This document shows, in pieces, positions 25,255 to 34,443 of a stretch of 64,000 nt of DNA. This DNA is from Cytophagaceae bacterium (lineage in GTDB: Bacteria > Bacteroidota > Bacteroidia > Cytophagales > UBA9547), in the NCBI GenBank assembly GCA_027488865.1, contig JAIYAU010000010.1, positions 17,346-81,345 on the forward strand, in the 5' to 3' direction. The notes under the pieces were generated by a model. It had not been told where the DNA came from. It did no database searches and was given only the letters and a program-made list of their open reading frames with translations. Within the stretch, counting starts at the first letter, position 1. Each line of letters starts with the position of its first letter. The position numbers and the translations under genes were made by a program.

Positions 25255-26358
25255 ATGAAAGGATTTACATTTACAAAATACATTCCTGAAAAAAAAGGAG
25301 GGGGCAAATTTGACCAACTTCTTAATATCTTTATGCAGCTCATTACCATGACCTCTGGAGATGTTTCTCAGGCCTTGTCTTGGATGAGCGACTTGGATAG
25401 AAGATACAATTTAACAGATGATGGTTATGGAATGGCCAATTTTATACAAGATCTTAAAGACAAAGGGTATCTAAAAGAGGAGCCAGCTGAAGATGGAAAT
25501 GGCGGCTTATCGATTACCCCTAAAAGCGAACAAACAATAAGAAAACAATCTTTAGATGAGATTTTTGGAAAAATTAAAAAATCGTCTCAAGGAAGTCATA
25601 ATTCTCCCATAAGTGGTACTGGTGACGAGCCAACTGCAGATAAACGTGAATTTAGATTTGGTGATTCGCCTGACCAAGTAGCCATGACGGAATCCATTAA
25701 AAATGCACAAATTAATCATGGCATTGGCGATTTTACCCTTACTGAAGGAGACCTAGAGGTGGTTGAAAAGGAGTATAAAGCACAAACAAGCACCGTCTTA
25801 ATGATCGACATTTCACATTCAATGATTTTGTATGGTGAAGACAGAATTACCCCTGCAAAGAAAACAGCCATGGCCTTGGCAGAGTTGATTAAAACTAAAT
25901 ATCCTAAAGACACCCTAGACATCATCGTGTTTGGTAACGACGCTTGGCAAATCCAAATGAAAGATTTACCCTATTTGGAAGTTGGCCCATACCATACCAA
26001 TACAGTTGCTGGCCTTGAGCTTAGTATTGAACTTTTAAGGAGGCGTAAAAATAAAAATAAACAAATTTTTATGATTACTGATGGCAAACCTACTTGTCTT
26101 AAGGAAGGACTTAAATATTACAAGAACAGTTTTGGCCTAGACAGAAAAATTATTAATAAAACCCTTAATCTTGCCGATCAGTGCAGAAAATCTAAAATAC
26201 CAGTTACCACATTTATGATTGCCTCCGATCCATATTTACAGGAGTTTGTAAGAGAATTTACAGAGGTAAATCAAGGGAAAGCCTACTACAGCGATCTTAA
26301 AGGATTGGGTAATTTTATATTTGAAGATTACCAACGTAATAGACGAAAAAGAGTGTAA
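25255..26358 (+). CDS. VWA-domain protein (Mg-chelatase ChlD-like)
   Basis: A 367-residue cytoplasmic protein (no signal peptide). Residues 178-355 form a von Willebrand A domain with an intact MIDAS motif DISHS (D185, S187, S189), a threonine in HTNTVAG and an aspartate in MITDGKPT. The N-terminal half is charged and partly disordered. Such proteins often pair with an MoxR-type AAA+ ATPase, but none is present next to it; its upstream neighbour is the Omp85-like gene. Role: metal-dependent protein binding in an unknown assembly. Confidence 0.8.
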   Translation: MKGFTFTKYIPEKKGGGKFDQLLNIFMQLITMTSGDVSQALSWMSDLDRRYNLTDDGYGMANFIQDLKDKGYLKEEPAEDGNGGLSITPKSEQTIRKQSLDEIFGKIKKSSQGSHNSPISGTGDEPTADKREFRFGDSPDQVAMTESIKNAQINHGIGDFTLTEGDLEVVEKEYKAQTSTVLMIDISHSMILYGEDRITPAKKTAMALAELIKTKYPKDTLDIIVFGNDAWQIQMKDLPYLEVGPYHTNTVAGLELSIELLRRRKNKNKQIFMITDGKPTCLKEGLKYYKNSFGLDRKIINKTLNLADQCRKSKIPVTTFMIASDPYLQEFVREFTEVNQGKAYYSDLKGLGNFIFEDYQRNRRKRV

Positions 26359-26383
26359 TTCAAGCTCTTGCGTTTATTATGTT

Positions 26384-28147
26384 TTATTTCTTTTTTAAGT
26401 CAAGTGCTTCTGCCATACCAGGCAACAATTTGTTATCGTGGTCCATTATTCCAAACCAAACCTGCCAAGAAATATCCATTTCTACAAATATTTCACCCAT
26501 AGTTTTAAAGTAGGCATTTAAATCTTCTATTTTACTGGTGTTGGGCAATGCACCCCATTCATTGCAAATAAGCGGTACATTGTGGTCAAATGCCCAGTTT
26601 TTAACCTTTGCTAAACGATTTTTAATGTATTGTTTATTTCCCTCTTGATAATATTGCTTCAATTGGTCTTTTACCCAACTAGGGGTACCATCTAACACGC
26701 CAAAATCCCTAAACTCTGTTGACCATCGCTCAGGAGAATAAGGAAATGGTATATTTTTAACACTTCCCATGTTAGTCCAAGAGGCTCCTTGATGTGTAAA
26801 AATAAAAGGATCGTACATATGAAAACTATAAATAATATACTTGTCAGTAAATGGTTTATTTTTTACCAACTCATCTAAACTGTACCACTTTGTATCGCCA
26901 AAAATAATGGGTCTTGTTTTGTCCACTTTACGAATTGAATCTATCATCATTTGCGCCAAGCTAGTCCAATCGGCTTGGTCAATATACTCTCCTTCAGGTA
27001 GTCCTAAACATGGCTCATTGGTAAGTTCGTAAAAAAGGTCTTGGCGTTGCTCGTTTTTAAAGTGTTTGGCTACCTCTCCCCAAAGTGCCGATGTTGCTTC
27101 TTTAAACTGGAGATTTTTAGAAGCCATGCGACTAAAGGTGCCATCATAAGCGTGGTAGTCAATCGTTAACGAAAGGCTATATTTTTTTGTCCAACTGTTC
27201 ATAGAATCCAATACAGTATAAAGAATCGGCTCCATTTCGATTTTCTTATTAGTTCCATTTAATACATTGAGACGGTCCTTAATATATAAATCTAAATCTA
27301 TCGGAAATCTAATACCCAACATTCCTTGATCGGCTTGTAATTTTATGGTAGCAGCATTGTACTTCCATTCATTAGTATTTGAGGATAAAATCTTATTACT
27401 TTCTCCCCAATTTGTTAAATTCATTCCTTTGGTTAAATACTTTTTTGACAATGTATTGAGGGTTGAAGTCACATTCCCTTTTACCATCACAGGATCAGGA
27501 ATTTTCGCTGGTAGTATAACCAAGTCATTTTGTTTAAAGTAGTTAAGTTCTTTTATAAAACGAATATCATCTATTTGAAAACTACCAGAGCTCTCATCAA
27601 CATTCCATACTAGATTAATGGAATTATCTAAGTTTAGGTTAACTTTTTTGCCCCAACCACCTTGTGTAAGCATAGAAAAATCGATAGTGATGAGTTTCCA
27701 ACTTGCACTTGTGGGTATTGGAATTTGATAAAAGTCATAATCTATAACTTCTTCAGTTTCAATCCTGAGTTTATGCCCTGCTCCTTTATGCCAATAGGTC
27801 AATCCTACGAAGTTTGCTGGATTGATAGTTGTGGTTTTTTCTATCTTGGTAGCAAACGCATAATATGGACTCCATTGATAGGTGCCTTTATCGAGTTCGA
27901 TATTGCCAACCAACATTCCTTTTGATTCATGACCTCCTGTGGTTACTAAACATTCTTGAGGCCACATTTGCTGGGCTAGATGGCTTTTGCCGCCCCCTTG
28001 ATTATCATTAAAAGTGTACCAATACCCACCTAATGTATTTTGGGTGTTGCCATCTTCAAAATCATCGATTACTAAGTAATTTTGCTGTGCTTGTGCGAAA
28101 GTTAGCCAACATAATGATATAAATAGAAGTAGTAATGATTTTTTCAT
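26384..28147 (-). CDS. GH5 endoglucanase with N-terminal CBM11-like domain
   Basis: A 587-residue secreted enzyme. Signal peptide to about residue 21 (AQAQ). Residues 23-198 form a beta-sandwich resembling CBM11/CIA30-type modules, and the GH5 barrel spans about 230-587. The catalytic acid/base is E378 in YELTNEPCLG and the nucleophile is E530 in PLICNEWGALP. It ends MAEALDLKKK without a T9SS tail, so it is likely periplasmic or released by another route, unlike the GH9 enzyme of this window. It overlaps nothing and converges with the VWA gene at 25 bp. Confidence 0.9.
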   Translation of the reverse strand: MKKSLLLLFISLCWLTFAQAQQNYLVIDDFEDGNTQNTLGGYWYTFNDNQGGGKSHLAQQMWPQECLVTTGGHESKGMLVGNIELDKGTYQWSPYYAFATKIEKTTTINPANFVGLTYWHKGAGHKLRIETEEVIDYDFYQIPIPTSASWKLITIDFSMLTQGGWGKKVNLNLDNSINLVWNVDESSGSFQIDDIRFIKELNYFKQNDLVILPAKIPDPVMVKGNVTSTLNTLSKKYLTKGMNLTNWGESNKILSSNTNEWKYNAATIKLQADQGMLGIRFPIDLDLYIKDRLNVLNGTNKKIEMEPILYTVLDSMNSWTKKYSLSLTIDYHAYDGTFSRMASKNLQFKEATSALWGEVAKHFKNEQRQDLFYELTNEPCLGLPEGEYIDQADWTSLAQMMIDSIRKVDKTRPIIFGDTKWYSLDELVKNKPFTDKYIIYSFHMYDPFIFTHQGASWTNMGSVKNIPFPYSPERWSTEFRDFGVLDGTPSWVKDQLKQYYQEGNKQYIKNRLAKVKNWAFDHNVPLICNEWGALPNTSKIEDLNAYFKTMGEIFVEMDISWQVWFGIMDHDNKLLPGMAEALDLKKK

Positions 28148-28168
28148 ATAAATTGATTAAACATTTAT

Positions 28169-28176
28169 CAAAGATA
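28169..28176 (-). promoter_or_regulatory. Bacteroidota -7 box of the GH5 gene
   Basis: CAAAGATA on plus is TATCTTTG on minus, an exact TAnnTTTG match. It lies 21 bases before the ATG at 28147, giving a short leader. No -33 element was found at the standard distance. Confidence 0.35.
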
Positions 28177-28220
28177 TGAATAAAATGACAGGTGAGTCCT
28201 ATAAGATCGCGTAAAAAAAG

Positions 28221-28292
28221 TGGCTTCGCTAGGAATCGAACCTAGATCTAGAGTTTAGGAAACTCCTATTCTATCCATTGAACTACGATGCC
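28221..28292 (-). tRNA. tRNA-Arg (anticodon CCT)
   Basis: On the minus strand a 72-base cloverleaf can be folded: acceptor GGCATCG/CGAAGCC with one A-A mismatch, D-stem GTTC/GAAT, anticodon stem GGAGT/ACTCT with loop TTCCTAA (anticodon CCT), a T-stem CTAGG/CCTAG with loop TTCGATT, and discriminator A. No CCA is encoded. A T-run follows the 3' end and serves as a plausible terminator. Confidence 0.92.
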
Positions 28293-28306
28293 GTATTAAG
28301 GGGCTG

Positions 28307-28336
28307 CAAAAGTACAAAAACTGTGTCATTTATCAA
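28307..28336 (-). promoter_or_regulatory. Promoter of tRNA-Arg
   Basis: On the minus strand TTG (plus 28334-28336) and TACTTTTG (plus 28307-28314) are exactly 19 bases apart, a full match to the Bacteroidota consensus. The tRNA starts 14 bases after the -7 box. Confidence 0.7.
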
Positions 28337-28481
28337 ATAAATTTAACAGCTGATTACATTTTGAGGCAAATCCTCCAATTGTTGAATAATTAAAATTATA
28401 ATAGCTTGTATTTTATTCTTTATAAAATTCTTAATAGGCTACGTGGACTATTCTGAAGTTAAAACAATTATAAGGACAACT

Positions 28482-29465
28482 CTACCAATAAATTAGTTTG
28501 TCCTCAGGTATGGATAGTGTTATTCTATCGTTTATCAAAACACTCTTGGTGTAGTCGTACACGACAATTGGTGTTCCCTGCAGGTCTAAACTAAGCCTAT
28601 GATATGCTCCAACAAATTCACATTTGGATACAACAAGTCCTTCGTTTGTATGATAAGTGAAACTGATGTTCTCAGGCCTAATTCCTATTGCATTTGATGT
28701 TTGATCGATGCCTACCAAATTTGTTAATGCTTTATAATTTAATAAGTTAATTTCACCTGTAAGCCAAGCAGTTCTTTCAGAGGCTGGATGATTATAGACA
28801 CTCTTTGGTGTGTCAAATTGCAATATTTTGCCTTGATCCATTATAGCAACCTTGTCACTAATGGATAGTGCCTCTTGTGCATCATGAGTCACAAAAATTA
28901 GCGTAGTATTAAGTGCACGTACAATTTCTATGATTTGGTCTTTGAGTAGTTGTTTATTGCCCATGTCTTGGTTGCTAAACGGCTCATCCAAAAGAAGAAG
29001 TGCAGGTTTTTGAACCATGGCACGTGCAATGGCCACACGCTGCTGCTGCCCACCAGACAATTGGCTGGGTTTTCTTTTCAAAAATTCTTCCAGTTTAAAG
29101 ATTTCTACCGCATCTTCTAACATTTTTTGTTGATAAACACGATCGTAATCTTTGATGGGCAGTAAAATGTTGTCCTTAATGTTTAAGGTCATGTTAAGTT
29201 TATATTGTTGGTTCACCAATTGTATTTCGGCATGTCCAGCCACCAGCTTGTTGGCAGGGCTATCAATTTTTTGGTTGTCTAAAAACGCTGCGCCTGCATC
29301 AGAATTTTCAAGGCCTGCAATTATTTTGAGTAATGTACTTTTTCCACAACCATTTTCTCCAAGAAAGGCTATAATTTCGCCTTTTTCTATCTCCAAATTG
29401 ATATTTTTGATCACACTGCGTTGATCGTATTTTTTATATAAATTTTTAATAGTCAGGTGAGCCAT
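28482..29465 (-). CDS. ABC ATPase, PotA/FbpC-like, with C-terminal regulatory domain
   Basis: A 327-residue ATPase: Walker A GENGCGKST, Q-loop in VNQQYKLN, signature LSGGQQQRVAIARA, Walker B LLLLDEPFSNQD and the His in VTHDAQEAL. The C-terminal 80 residues (from about 245, IGIRPENISF) read like the TOBE-type regulatory domain of PotA/FbpC/ModC importers. No permease or binding protein is next to it, so it may serve a distant transporter. Upstream, no clear promoter was recognised. Confidence 0.8.
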   Translation of the reverse strand: MAHLTIKNLYKKYDQRSVIKNINLEIEKGEIIAFLGENGCGKSTLLKIIAGLENSDAGAAFLDNQKIDSPANKLVAGHAEIQLVNQQYKLNMTLNIKDNILLPIKDYDRVYQQKMLEDAVEIFKLEEFLKRKPSQLSGGQQQRVAIARAMVQKPALLLLDEPFSNQDMGNKQLLKDQIIEIVRALNTTLIFVTHDAQEALSISDKVAIMDQGKILQFDTPKSVYNHPASERTAWLTGEINLLNYKALTNLVGIDQTSNAIGIRPENISFTYHTNEGLVVSKCEFVGAYHRLSLDLQGTPIVVYDYTKSVLINDRITLSIPEDKLIYW

Positions 29466-29668
29466 GTAAAACAGTAATGTTGAGAAAATTTAGTTATTTT
29501 TATAAGAAACAGCTTAAAAAGCAGTAACTAGGTATAAATTAAAACATATTATTCGTAATATTTGATTAATTGCACAAAAGAAACGCCAATTGCCAATTAT
29601 AATGTCTTATATTTGGTTAACATTTGATTTTGATGAAGTGTTTGATCAATAGGCATAAATAACTAAGT

Positions 29669-31150
29669 ATGGTAATACCTAGTGAAAATATTCAGCGAGA
29701 ACCTTCAAAAAGGTTGACAAATCTTTACATCGTAGCATTATCATGCATTGCCATTTTGACTTTGTTTGGGCAAACTCTAGTTCAACAAACGATAAACAAT
29801 CAAAAATTTGATGGAAAAATAATTAATCTGGCTGGTAGACAACGATTTCAAAGTCAATCAATTGTAAAAATTATACTTATTCTCAGCGACACTAGCTTAA
29901 AAATATCGCCTGCTCAAAAGGAGTTTTATTTTACCAAATTGGATTTGTTGCTTAATAACTGGAGTCATCATCATATTGGTTTACGTGATGGTAATTTACC
30001 CGAATTGAACTATAGGGTAATAAATAGCCCAAGGGTAGACTCCTTATTTAAGATAATTACTCCGCATTACAACCAAGTTTATGACAACGCAAGGTCAATA
30101 CAAGATGCTGTGGCGTATTACAAGCCGTCTGAAGTTCCAGGTGTGACCCACAGTCATAAAGATAGTCTTCTGGCGCATGAGTATCTTTTTTTGGACATCA
30201 TGGATAAAATTGTGAATCAGTTTAATGTTGAAGCAGAAAAACGGATCGAAGAAGTGAAGAAAGTGGAGGTAATTGTGTTGATAATGACTCTCATGGTACT
30301 GTTACTAGAAGGACTATTTATTTTTAGACCATCAGCCAACCACATAAAAAGTTCTTTTTTACAACTGGTGAATGCCGAATACAAATCAAGGCAATTAATT
30401 GAAGAACTCTCGGAGGCCAATGTAAGTCTGAAAAGGGTTCAAGAAGATTTACGCCAGTCAGAAAGGGAAAAATATGAAGCACAGTTAAACGAAAGAAAAC
30501 TCAAATCTGCTTCTATAATACAAGGGCAAGAAGATGAACGCAAACGAATAGCAGCGGATTTGCACGATGGAATGGGTCAATTGCTAACGTTACTTAAACT
30601 TAAATTTGAGCAAATCAATATTGATCATCTTGACCCAAAGGAGGCTTTGGCTTATGAAGAGGTAAATGGATTAATTAAAGCAACGATACAAGAAATTCGA
30701 AATATTTCTTTTAATCTTATGCCTGCAGTTTTGGGCGATTTTGGTATTCTTCCCGCATTAAAATTGCTTTGTCAACAGGCTGCGAACACCAGCAAAATAG
30801 AAGTAACTTTTGAAAACATAAATGTAGACAATCAACGGTTTGACAAAAACATGGAAGTTGGAATTTACAGAATTGCTCAAGAGGCCATAAACAACGCCAT
30901 AAAATATTCTAAAAGTGCAGTAATACAAGTAACACTAGAAAAAAAAGAAGCTAATTTGTATCTGGTCGTGTTAGACCAAGGGGTTGGGTTTATCAAAAAA
31001 AGGCGGTCAAGTAATAAAAAATATCATGACCGACAAAACGGTATTTCTAACATGGAAGAAAGAGCGGAATTGTTAAATGGGAGGTTAAATATTATCTCAA
31101 AACTCGGAAAAGGTACGGTTGTTACAGGAATTATACCCGTTTTTCAATAA
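29669..31150 (+). CDS. Histidine kinase with NarX/PilJ-like N-terminal sensor
   Basis: A 493-residue membrane kinase. TM1 at about 18-40, TM2 at about 198-219, and between them a periplasmic four-helix domain starting NLAGRQRFQSQ, characteristic of PilJ/NarX-type sensors. It continues with a coiled coil (about 230-285), HisKA_3 with the phospho-acceptor H299 in RKRIAADLHDGMGQL, and an HATPase domain (EVGIYRIAQEAINNAIKYS N-box; DQGVGF; GRLNIISKLGKGT). It probably phosphorylates the response regulator 80 bp downstream. Signal unknown; the ligand in NarX is nitrate, but that cannot be transferred without the conserved P-box, which I do not see. Confidence 0.85.
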   Translation: MVIPSENIQREPSKRLTNLYIVALSCIAILTLFGQTLVQQTINNQKFDGKIINLAGRQRFQSQSIVKIILILSDTSLKISPAQKEFYFTKLDLLLNNWSHHHIGLRDGNLPELNYRVINSPRVDSLFKIITPHYNQVYDNARSIQDAVAYYKPSEVPGVTHSHKDSLLAHEYLFLDIMDKIVNQFNVEAEKRIEEVKKVEVIVLIMTLMVLLLEGLFIFRPSANHIKSSFLQLVNAEYKSRQLIEELSEANVSLKRVQEDLRQSEREKYEAQLNERKLKSASIIQGQEDERKRIAADLHDGMGQLLTLLKLKFEQINIDHLDPKEALAYEEVNGLIKATIQEIRNISFNLMPAVLGDFGILPALKLLCQQAANTSKIEVTFENINVDNQRFDKNMEVGIYRIAQEAINNAIKYSKSAVIQVTLEKKEANLYLVVLDQGVGFIKKRRSSNKKYHDRQNGISNMEERAELLNGRLNIISKLGKGTVVTGIIPVFQ

Positions 31151-31230
31151 ATTACCGTTAAAAATTAAAATAATTGTTAAATACTCAATAAATTTGACGA
31201 TTTACCAGTAGTTATGAATAAATAGAAGAT

Positions 31231-31890
31231 ATGCAAAGCATAAGAATAGTATTAGCAGATGATCATAGTATATTTAGAAAGGGTGTAAAATCTATCCTTG
31301 ATGAGGAACGCGATATTACAGTAATAGGTGAGGCAGAAAACGGGATAGAGGCTATTGAAAAAGTAAGGGATATGGCTCCGGAAATACTGTTGATAGATAT
31401 TGCTATGCCTAGGATGAATGGCATTGAGGCGGCTCAAATAGTATTTAAACAATTTAAAGCTACCAAAACCATTGTGCTTTCTATGCACAATAACGAGGAC
31501 TACATTTTAAAATCAGTGGAAGCGGGAGCTTTTGGGTATTTGCTCAAAGACACTAATAAAGAAGAGATGATCAAGGCCATCAGAATGGTGGCCAATGGTG
31601 AAAAATATTTTAATGGAGTTGTTTCAAGTATCATTGTAGACGGATATTTGAACAAATCTGTTCGTAAATCGAAAAGTGAACCAAAAGAAGAAGGTGCCTT
31701 AACATTATCAAAAAAGGAAAAGGTAATCATTAAATACATTATTGACGGCTTAAGCAGTAGACAAATAGCAGATAAAGAGGATTTAAGTGTTCGAACAGTA
31801 GATAACCATCGAGCCAACATGATGAAAAAGCTAAATGTCAAAAATGCTGCAGAAATGGTAAAGCTTGCACTGGAAAAAAAGCTATTTTAA
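31231..31890 (+). CDS. NarL/FixJ-type response regulator
   Basis: A 219-residue regulator: receiver domain with the acidic pair D10-D11, phospho-acceptor D56 (ILLIDIAMPRMNG) and the conserved Lys in YLLKDTNKEE, then a LuxR-type helix-turn-helix (LTLSKKEKVIIKYIIDGLSSRQIADKEDLSVRTVDNHRANMMKKL). It is the likely partner of the kinase just upstream. A -7-like TAAATTTG at 31189-31196 lies between the two genes and may give a second transcript start. Confidence 0.9.
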   Translation: MQSIRIVLADDHSIFRKGVKSILDEERDITVIGEAENGIEAIEKVRDMAPEILLIDIAMPRMNGIEAAQIVFKQFKATKTIVLSMHNNEDYILKSVEAGAFGYLLKDTNKEEMIKAIRMVANGEKYFNGVVSSIIVDGYLNKSVRKSKSEPKEEGALTLSKKEKVIIKYIIDGLSSRQIADKEDLSVRTVDNHRANMMKKLNVKNAAEMVKLALEKKLF

Positions 31891-32053
31891 AAAAAAGCTG
31901 ATTGTATTTTATAAATTCGTCATTCACCATAACAGTTAAAGTGGATGGCTTTAACACTCAAAAAACAATAATTTTTTTTGTTAATACCTCATTATTAGTT
32001 TGTAAACTAGCGAGTCATGATTATATTTACCAATAAACTAAACCCTTAATATA

Positions 32054-32986
32054 ATGAGCACTCCTAAAAAACTTTCTTTTCATGGTGATGGTACGACATT
32101 TTTTGTGATGTCCTTGGTTAATTTGCTACTATCTTCAATTACACTTTCCATTTATTCTTTTTGGGCCATTGCTAAAAACAAAGCCTACATTTACCAAAAC
32201 ACCGAATTTGCTGGAAGTAGATTTGCGTTTCATGGTACAGGTGAGGAGATGTTTAAAGGCGCTATTAAAGCAATTGGTTTATTACTTGGTGTAGGTGTCG
32301 TGGTATTTGCTTTAGCATATTATGTATCACCAGTTTCAGTGTTACTATTCTACATTTTTTTATTTTTGGTAGCACCTTATGCCATACATGGTAGCCTTAA
32401 ATACAATCTTTCGAAAACATCTTGGAGAGGTATTCACATGGGATACAGAGGTGATTTGCAAGAATTTACAAAACTGTTTTATGTCGAGATGTTATTAACA
32501 ATTATAACATTTGGTATTTACGGTTCATGGGCTAGTGTTAAGCTTCAAAAATACATTATGGGAAATGTGCGTATTGGCAACGTTGGTTTTGCTTTTAAAG
32601 GTGAAGGAGACAAATATTTTATGTTAAATCTAGTAGGAATATTGTTGTCTGCAGTCACTTTTGGAATTTATTATCCAAAATATTATAGCAAAAACTTTAA
32701 TTATTTGATTGACAATACCAAAATCATCCAAGATGGTAATGAACTACATTTAAAAGGAACTACAACTGGTACTAAGGTTTTTATGAATTTCCTTTTAAAT
32801 GTCCTTTTAATTGTTTTCACTTTAGGTATCGCCTTTCCATGGGTGGTGTTAAAAGAAATAAAATTCGTATACGAAAATGTAGAAATTGACGGAGATTTAA
32901 ATGTTGATAACATAGTTCAAACAGAAGAAAACTATAACAACAGCACAGGTGACGGCTTAAGTCAATTGTTAGGATTAGAAATTTAA
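32054..32986 (+). CDS. YjgN/DUF898-family membrane protein
   Basis: A 310-residue protein of about six or more membrane segments, made of repeated units with the phrases FxGDGTTFFxMSLVNxLL and ITFGIYGSWA, and RFAFHGTGEEMFKG, which are typical of the YjgN/DUF898 family. No function is established for this family. The rho-independent terminator directly after the gene makes it monocistronic at its 3' end. Confidence 0.8.
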   Translation: MSTPKKLSFHGDGTTFFVMSLVNLLLSSITLSIYSFWAIAKNKAYIYQNTEFAGSRFAFHGTGEEMFKGAIKAIGLLLGVGVVVFALAYYVSPVSVLLFYIFLFLVAPYAIHGSLKYNLSKTSWRGIHMGYRGDLQEFTKLFYVEMLLTIITFGIYGSWASVKLQKYIMGNVRIGNVGFAFKGEGDKYFMLNLVGILLSAVTFGIYYPKYYSKNFNYLIDNTKIIQDGNELHLKGTTTGTKVFMNFLLNVLLIVFTLGIAFPWVVLKEIKFVYENVEIDGDLNVDNIVQTEENYNNSTGDGLSQLLGLEI

Positions 32987-33005
32987 TATCTTCAATTTTA
33001 TTAAG

Positions 33006-33037
33006 AAAGGAGCTAGAGATGTCTTTAGCTCCTTTTT
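33006..33037 (+). terminator. Intrinsic terminator after YjgN-like gene
   Basis: Stem AAAGGAGCTAGAG (33006-33018) pairs with CTTTAGCTCCTTT (33023-33035, one G-T pair) around an ATGT loop, followed by T residues. Confidence 0.85.
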
Positions 33038-33238
33038 ATTTTTTAGTTAGACCTACTATTTTTTACAAAAGTTAGTTCAATCATTTTAGTCAGAGCTAAT
33101 ATTTATTGCTAAAATAACAGATCCAATCAAAGATTTGAACAATTCTTCGTGTTAGAATTGTTCGAAAACAACAATTAAAGGTTTGAATCGATTAATTTGA
33201 TTAAAAATCATACTTTTGTTAATTAAAGACTCTTTCCA

Positions 33239-34441
33239 TTGAAGCTACATCTTAATCTTGTAACAGCAGTTACCGAAGCACTATGCGTTATTTTTGGTGA
33301 AAATCGTTATGCGGATAAAGTAATAGAATCGGTATTAAAATCTAATCGCAAATGGGGCGCGAGAGATAGGGCATTTATAGCCGAATCTACATACGAGATG
33401 GTGCGATGGTGGAGGCTGCTGGTAGAGGTTTATGGGGAGGAACCTGCCTTATCCACCAAAGGATTGTTGCCATTGTTTGGCGTATTTCAACTAATTCAAG
33501 GTCGACCTTTGCCTAATTGGGATGAATTTAAACCTTTAAATAACCCTGATATTCAACTACGATATTTAAAAGCGCAAAAAACAAGAAGAATAAGGGAATC
33601 AGTACCAGATTGGCTTGATGAACTTGCCACGAATCAGTTAGGCGAAAAATGGGAGACCGAACTTCCCTATTTAAATGAGCAAGCGCCTGTTGTGTTAAGG
33701 GCCAATACCTTAAAAACCACCCGAAGCGAACTTAGGAGAAAATTAGCAGATGCTTCCATAGAAACGTTAACAAGTGCCATAGCCCCAGATGCCCTAATAC
33801 TCGAACATCGACAAAATATATTTAGTAACCCATTGTTTGCTCAAGGTTATTTTGAGGTACAAGATACAGGTTCTCAGGCTATTGGACAATATTTAGACGT
33901 TCAACCTGGTATGCGTGTAATAGATGCCTGCGCTGGTGCTGGTGGCAAATCTTTACACTTGGCCGCATTAATGCAAAACAAAGGCACATTGATATCGATG
34001 GATATAGAAGCTTGGAAACTTGACGAACTTAGAAAACGTGCAAATAGGGCTGGTGTAAATATAGTACAAACCAAACCCATTGAATCAAGCAAAACAATTA
34101 AAAGGCTAGAAGATGCTTGTGACAGATTGCTTCTAGACGTACCTTGCTCAGGCTTAGGGGTGCTTCGGCGCAACCCCGATGCCAAATGGAAATTATCTCA
34201 AGAGTTTATAGACAAGGTAAATCAAGAGCAATCTTTGATTATAAATGGTTATAGTAAAATGGTAAGAAGAGGAGGCACTTTAGTTTATGCTACTTGTTCC
34301 ATTTTGCCAATTGAAAATGAAACAAGGGTGAATTTATTTCTAGAACAAAACAAAGATTACGAGTTATTAAAACAAGCACACTTAAGTCCTTCACAAAATG
34401 GTTGTGATGGCTTTTATATGGCACAAATTTTAAGAAAATAA
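33239..34441 (+). CDS. RsmB/NOL1-NOP2-family RNA (cytosine-5) methyltransferase
   Basis: A 400-residue SAM-dependent methyltransferase. The catalytic C-terminal half has the SAM loop DACAGAGGKSLHLA (about residues 227-240), the PC motif in LLLDVPCSGLGVLRRNPD (first Cys) and a second catalytic Cys in LVYATCSILPIENE. This two-Cys arrangement is characteristic of m5C RNA methyltransferases. The N-terminal half (about residues 1-110) is a helical domain as in RsmB-like proteins that modify 16S rRNA C967, though the exact target base is not provable here. The stop is 2 bp from the next gene, so both are one operon. A -7-like TACTTTTG at 33212-33219 precedes it. Confidence 0.85.
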   Translation: MKLHLNLVTAVTEALCVIFGENRYADKVIESVLKSNRKWGARDRAFIAESTYEMVRWWRLLVEVYGEEPALSTKGLLPLFGVFQLIQGRPLPNWDEFKPLNNPDIQLRYLKAQKTRRIRESVPDWLDELATNQLGEKWETELPYLNEQAPVVLRANTLKTTRSELRRKLADASIETLTSAIAPDALILEHRQNIFSNPLFAQGYFEVQDTGSQAIGQYLDVQPGMRVIDACAGAGGKSLHLAALMQNKGTLISMDIEAWKLDELRKRANRAGVNIVQTKPIESSKTIKRLEDACDRLLLDVPCSGLGVLRRNPDAKWKLSQEFIDKVNQEQSLIINGYSKMVRRGGTLVYATCSILPIENETRVNLFLEQNKDYELLKQAHLSPSQNGCDGFYMAQILRK

Positions 34442-34443
34442 TC

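Noticed and set aside
25716..25925. Antisense frames inside the VWA and other genes
   Set aside because: They lie fully inside real genes on the other strand, lack start signals and give low-complexity proteins.
28482..29465. Complete ABC importer around the PotA-like ATPase
   Set aside because: No permease or binding-protein gene lies within several kb, so only an orphan ATPase is claimed.
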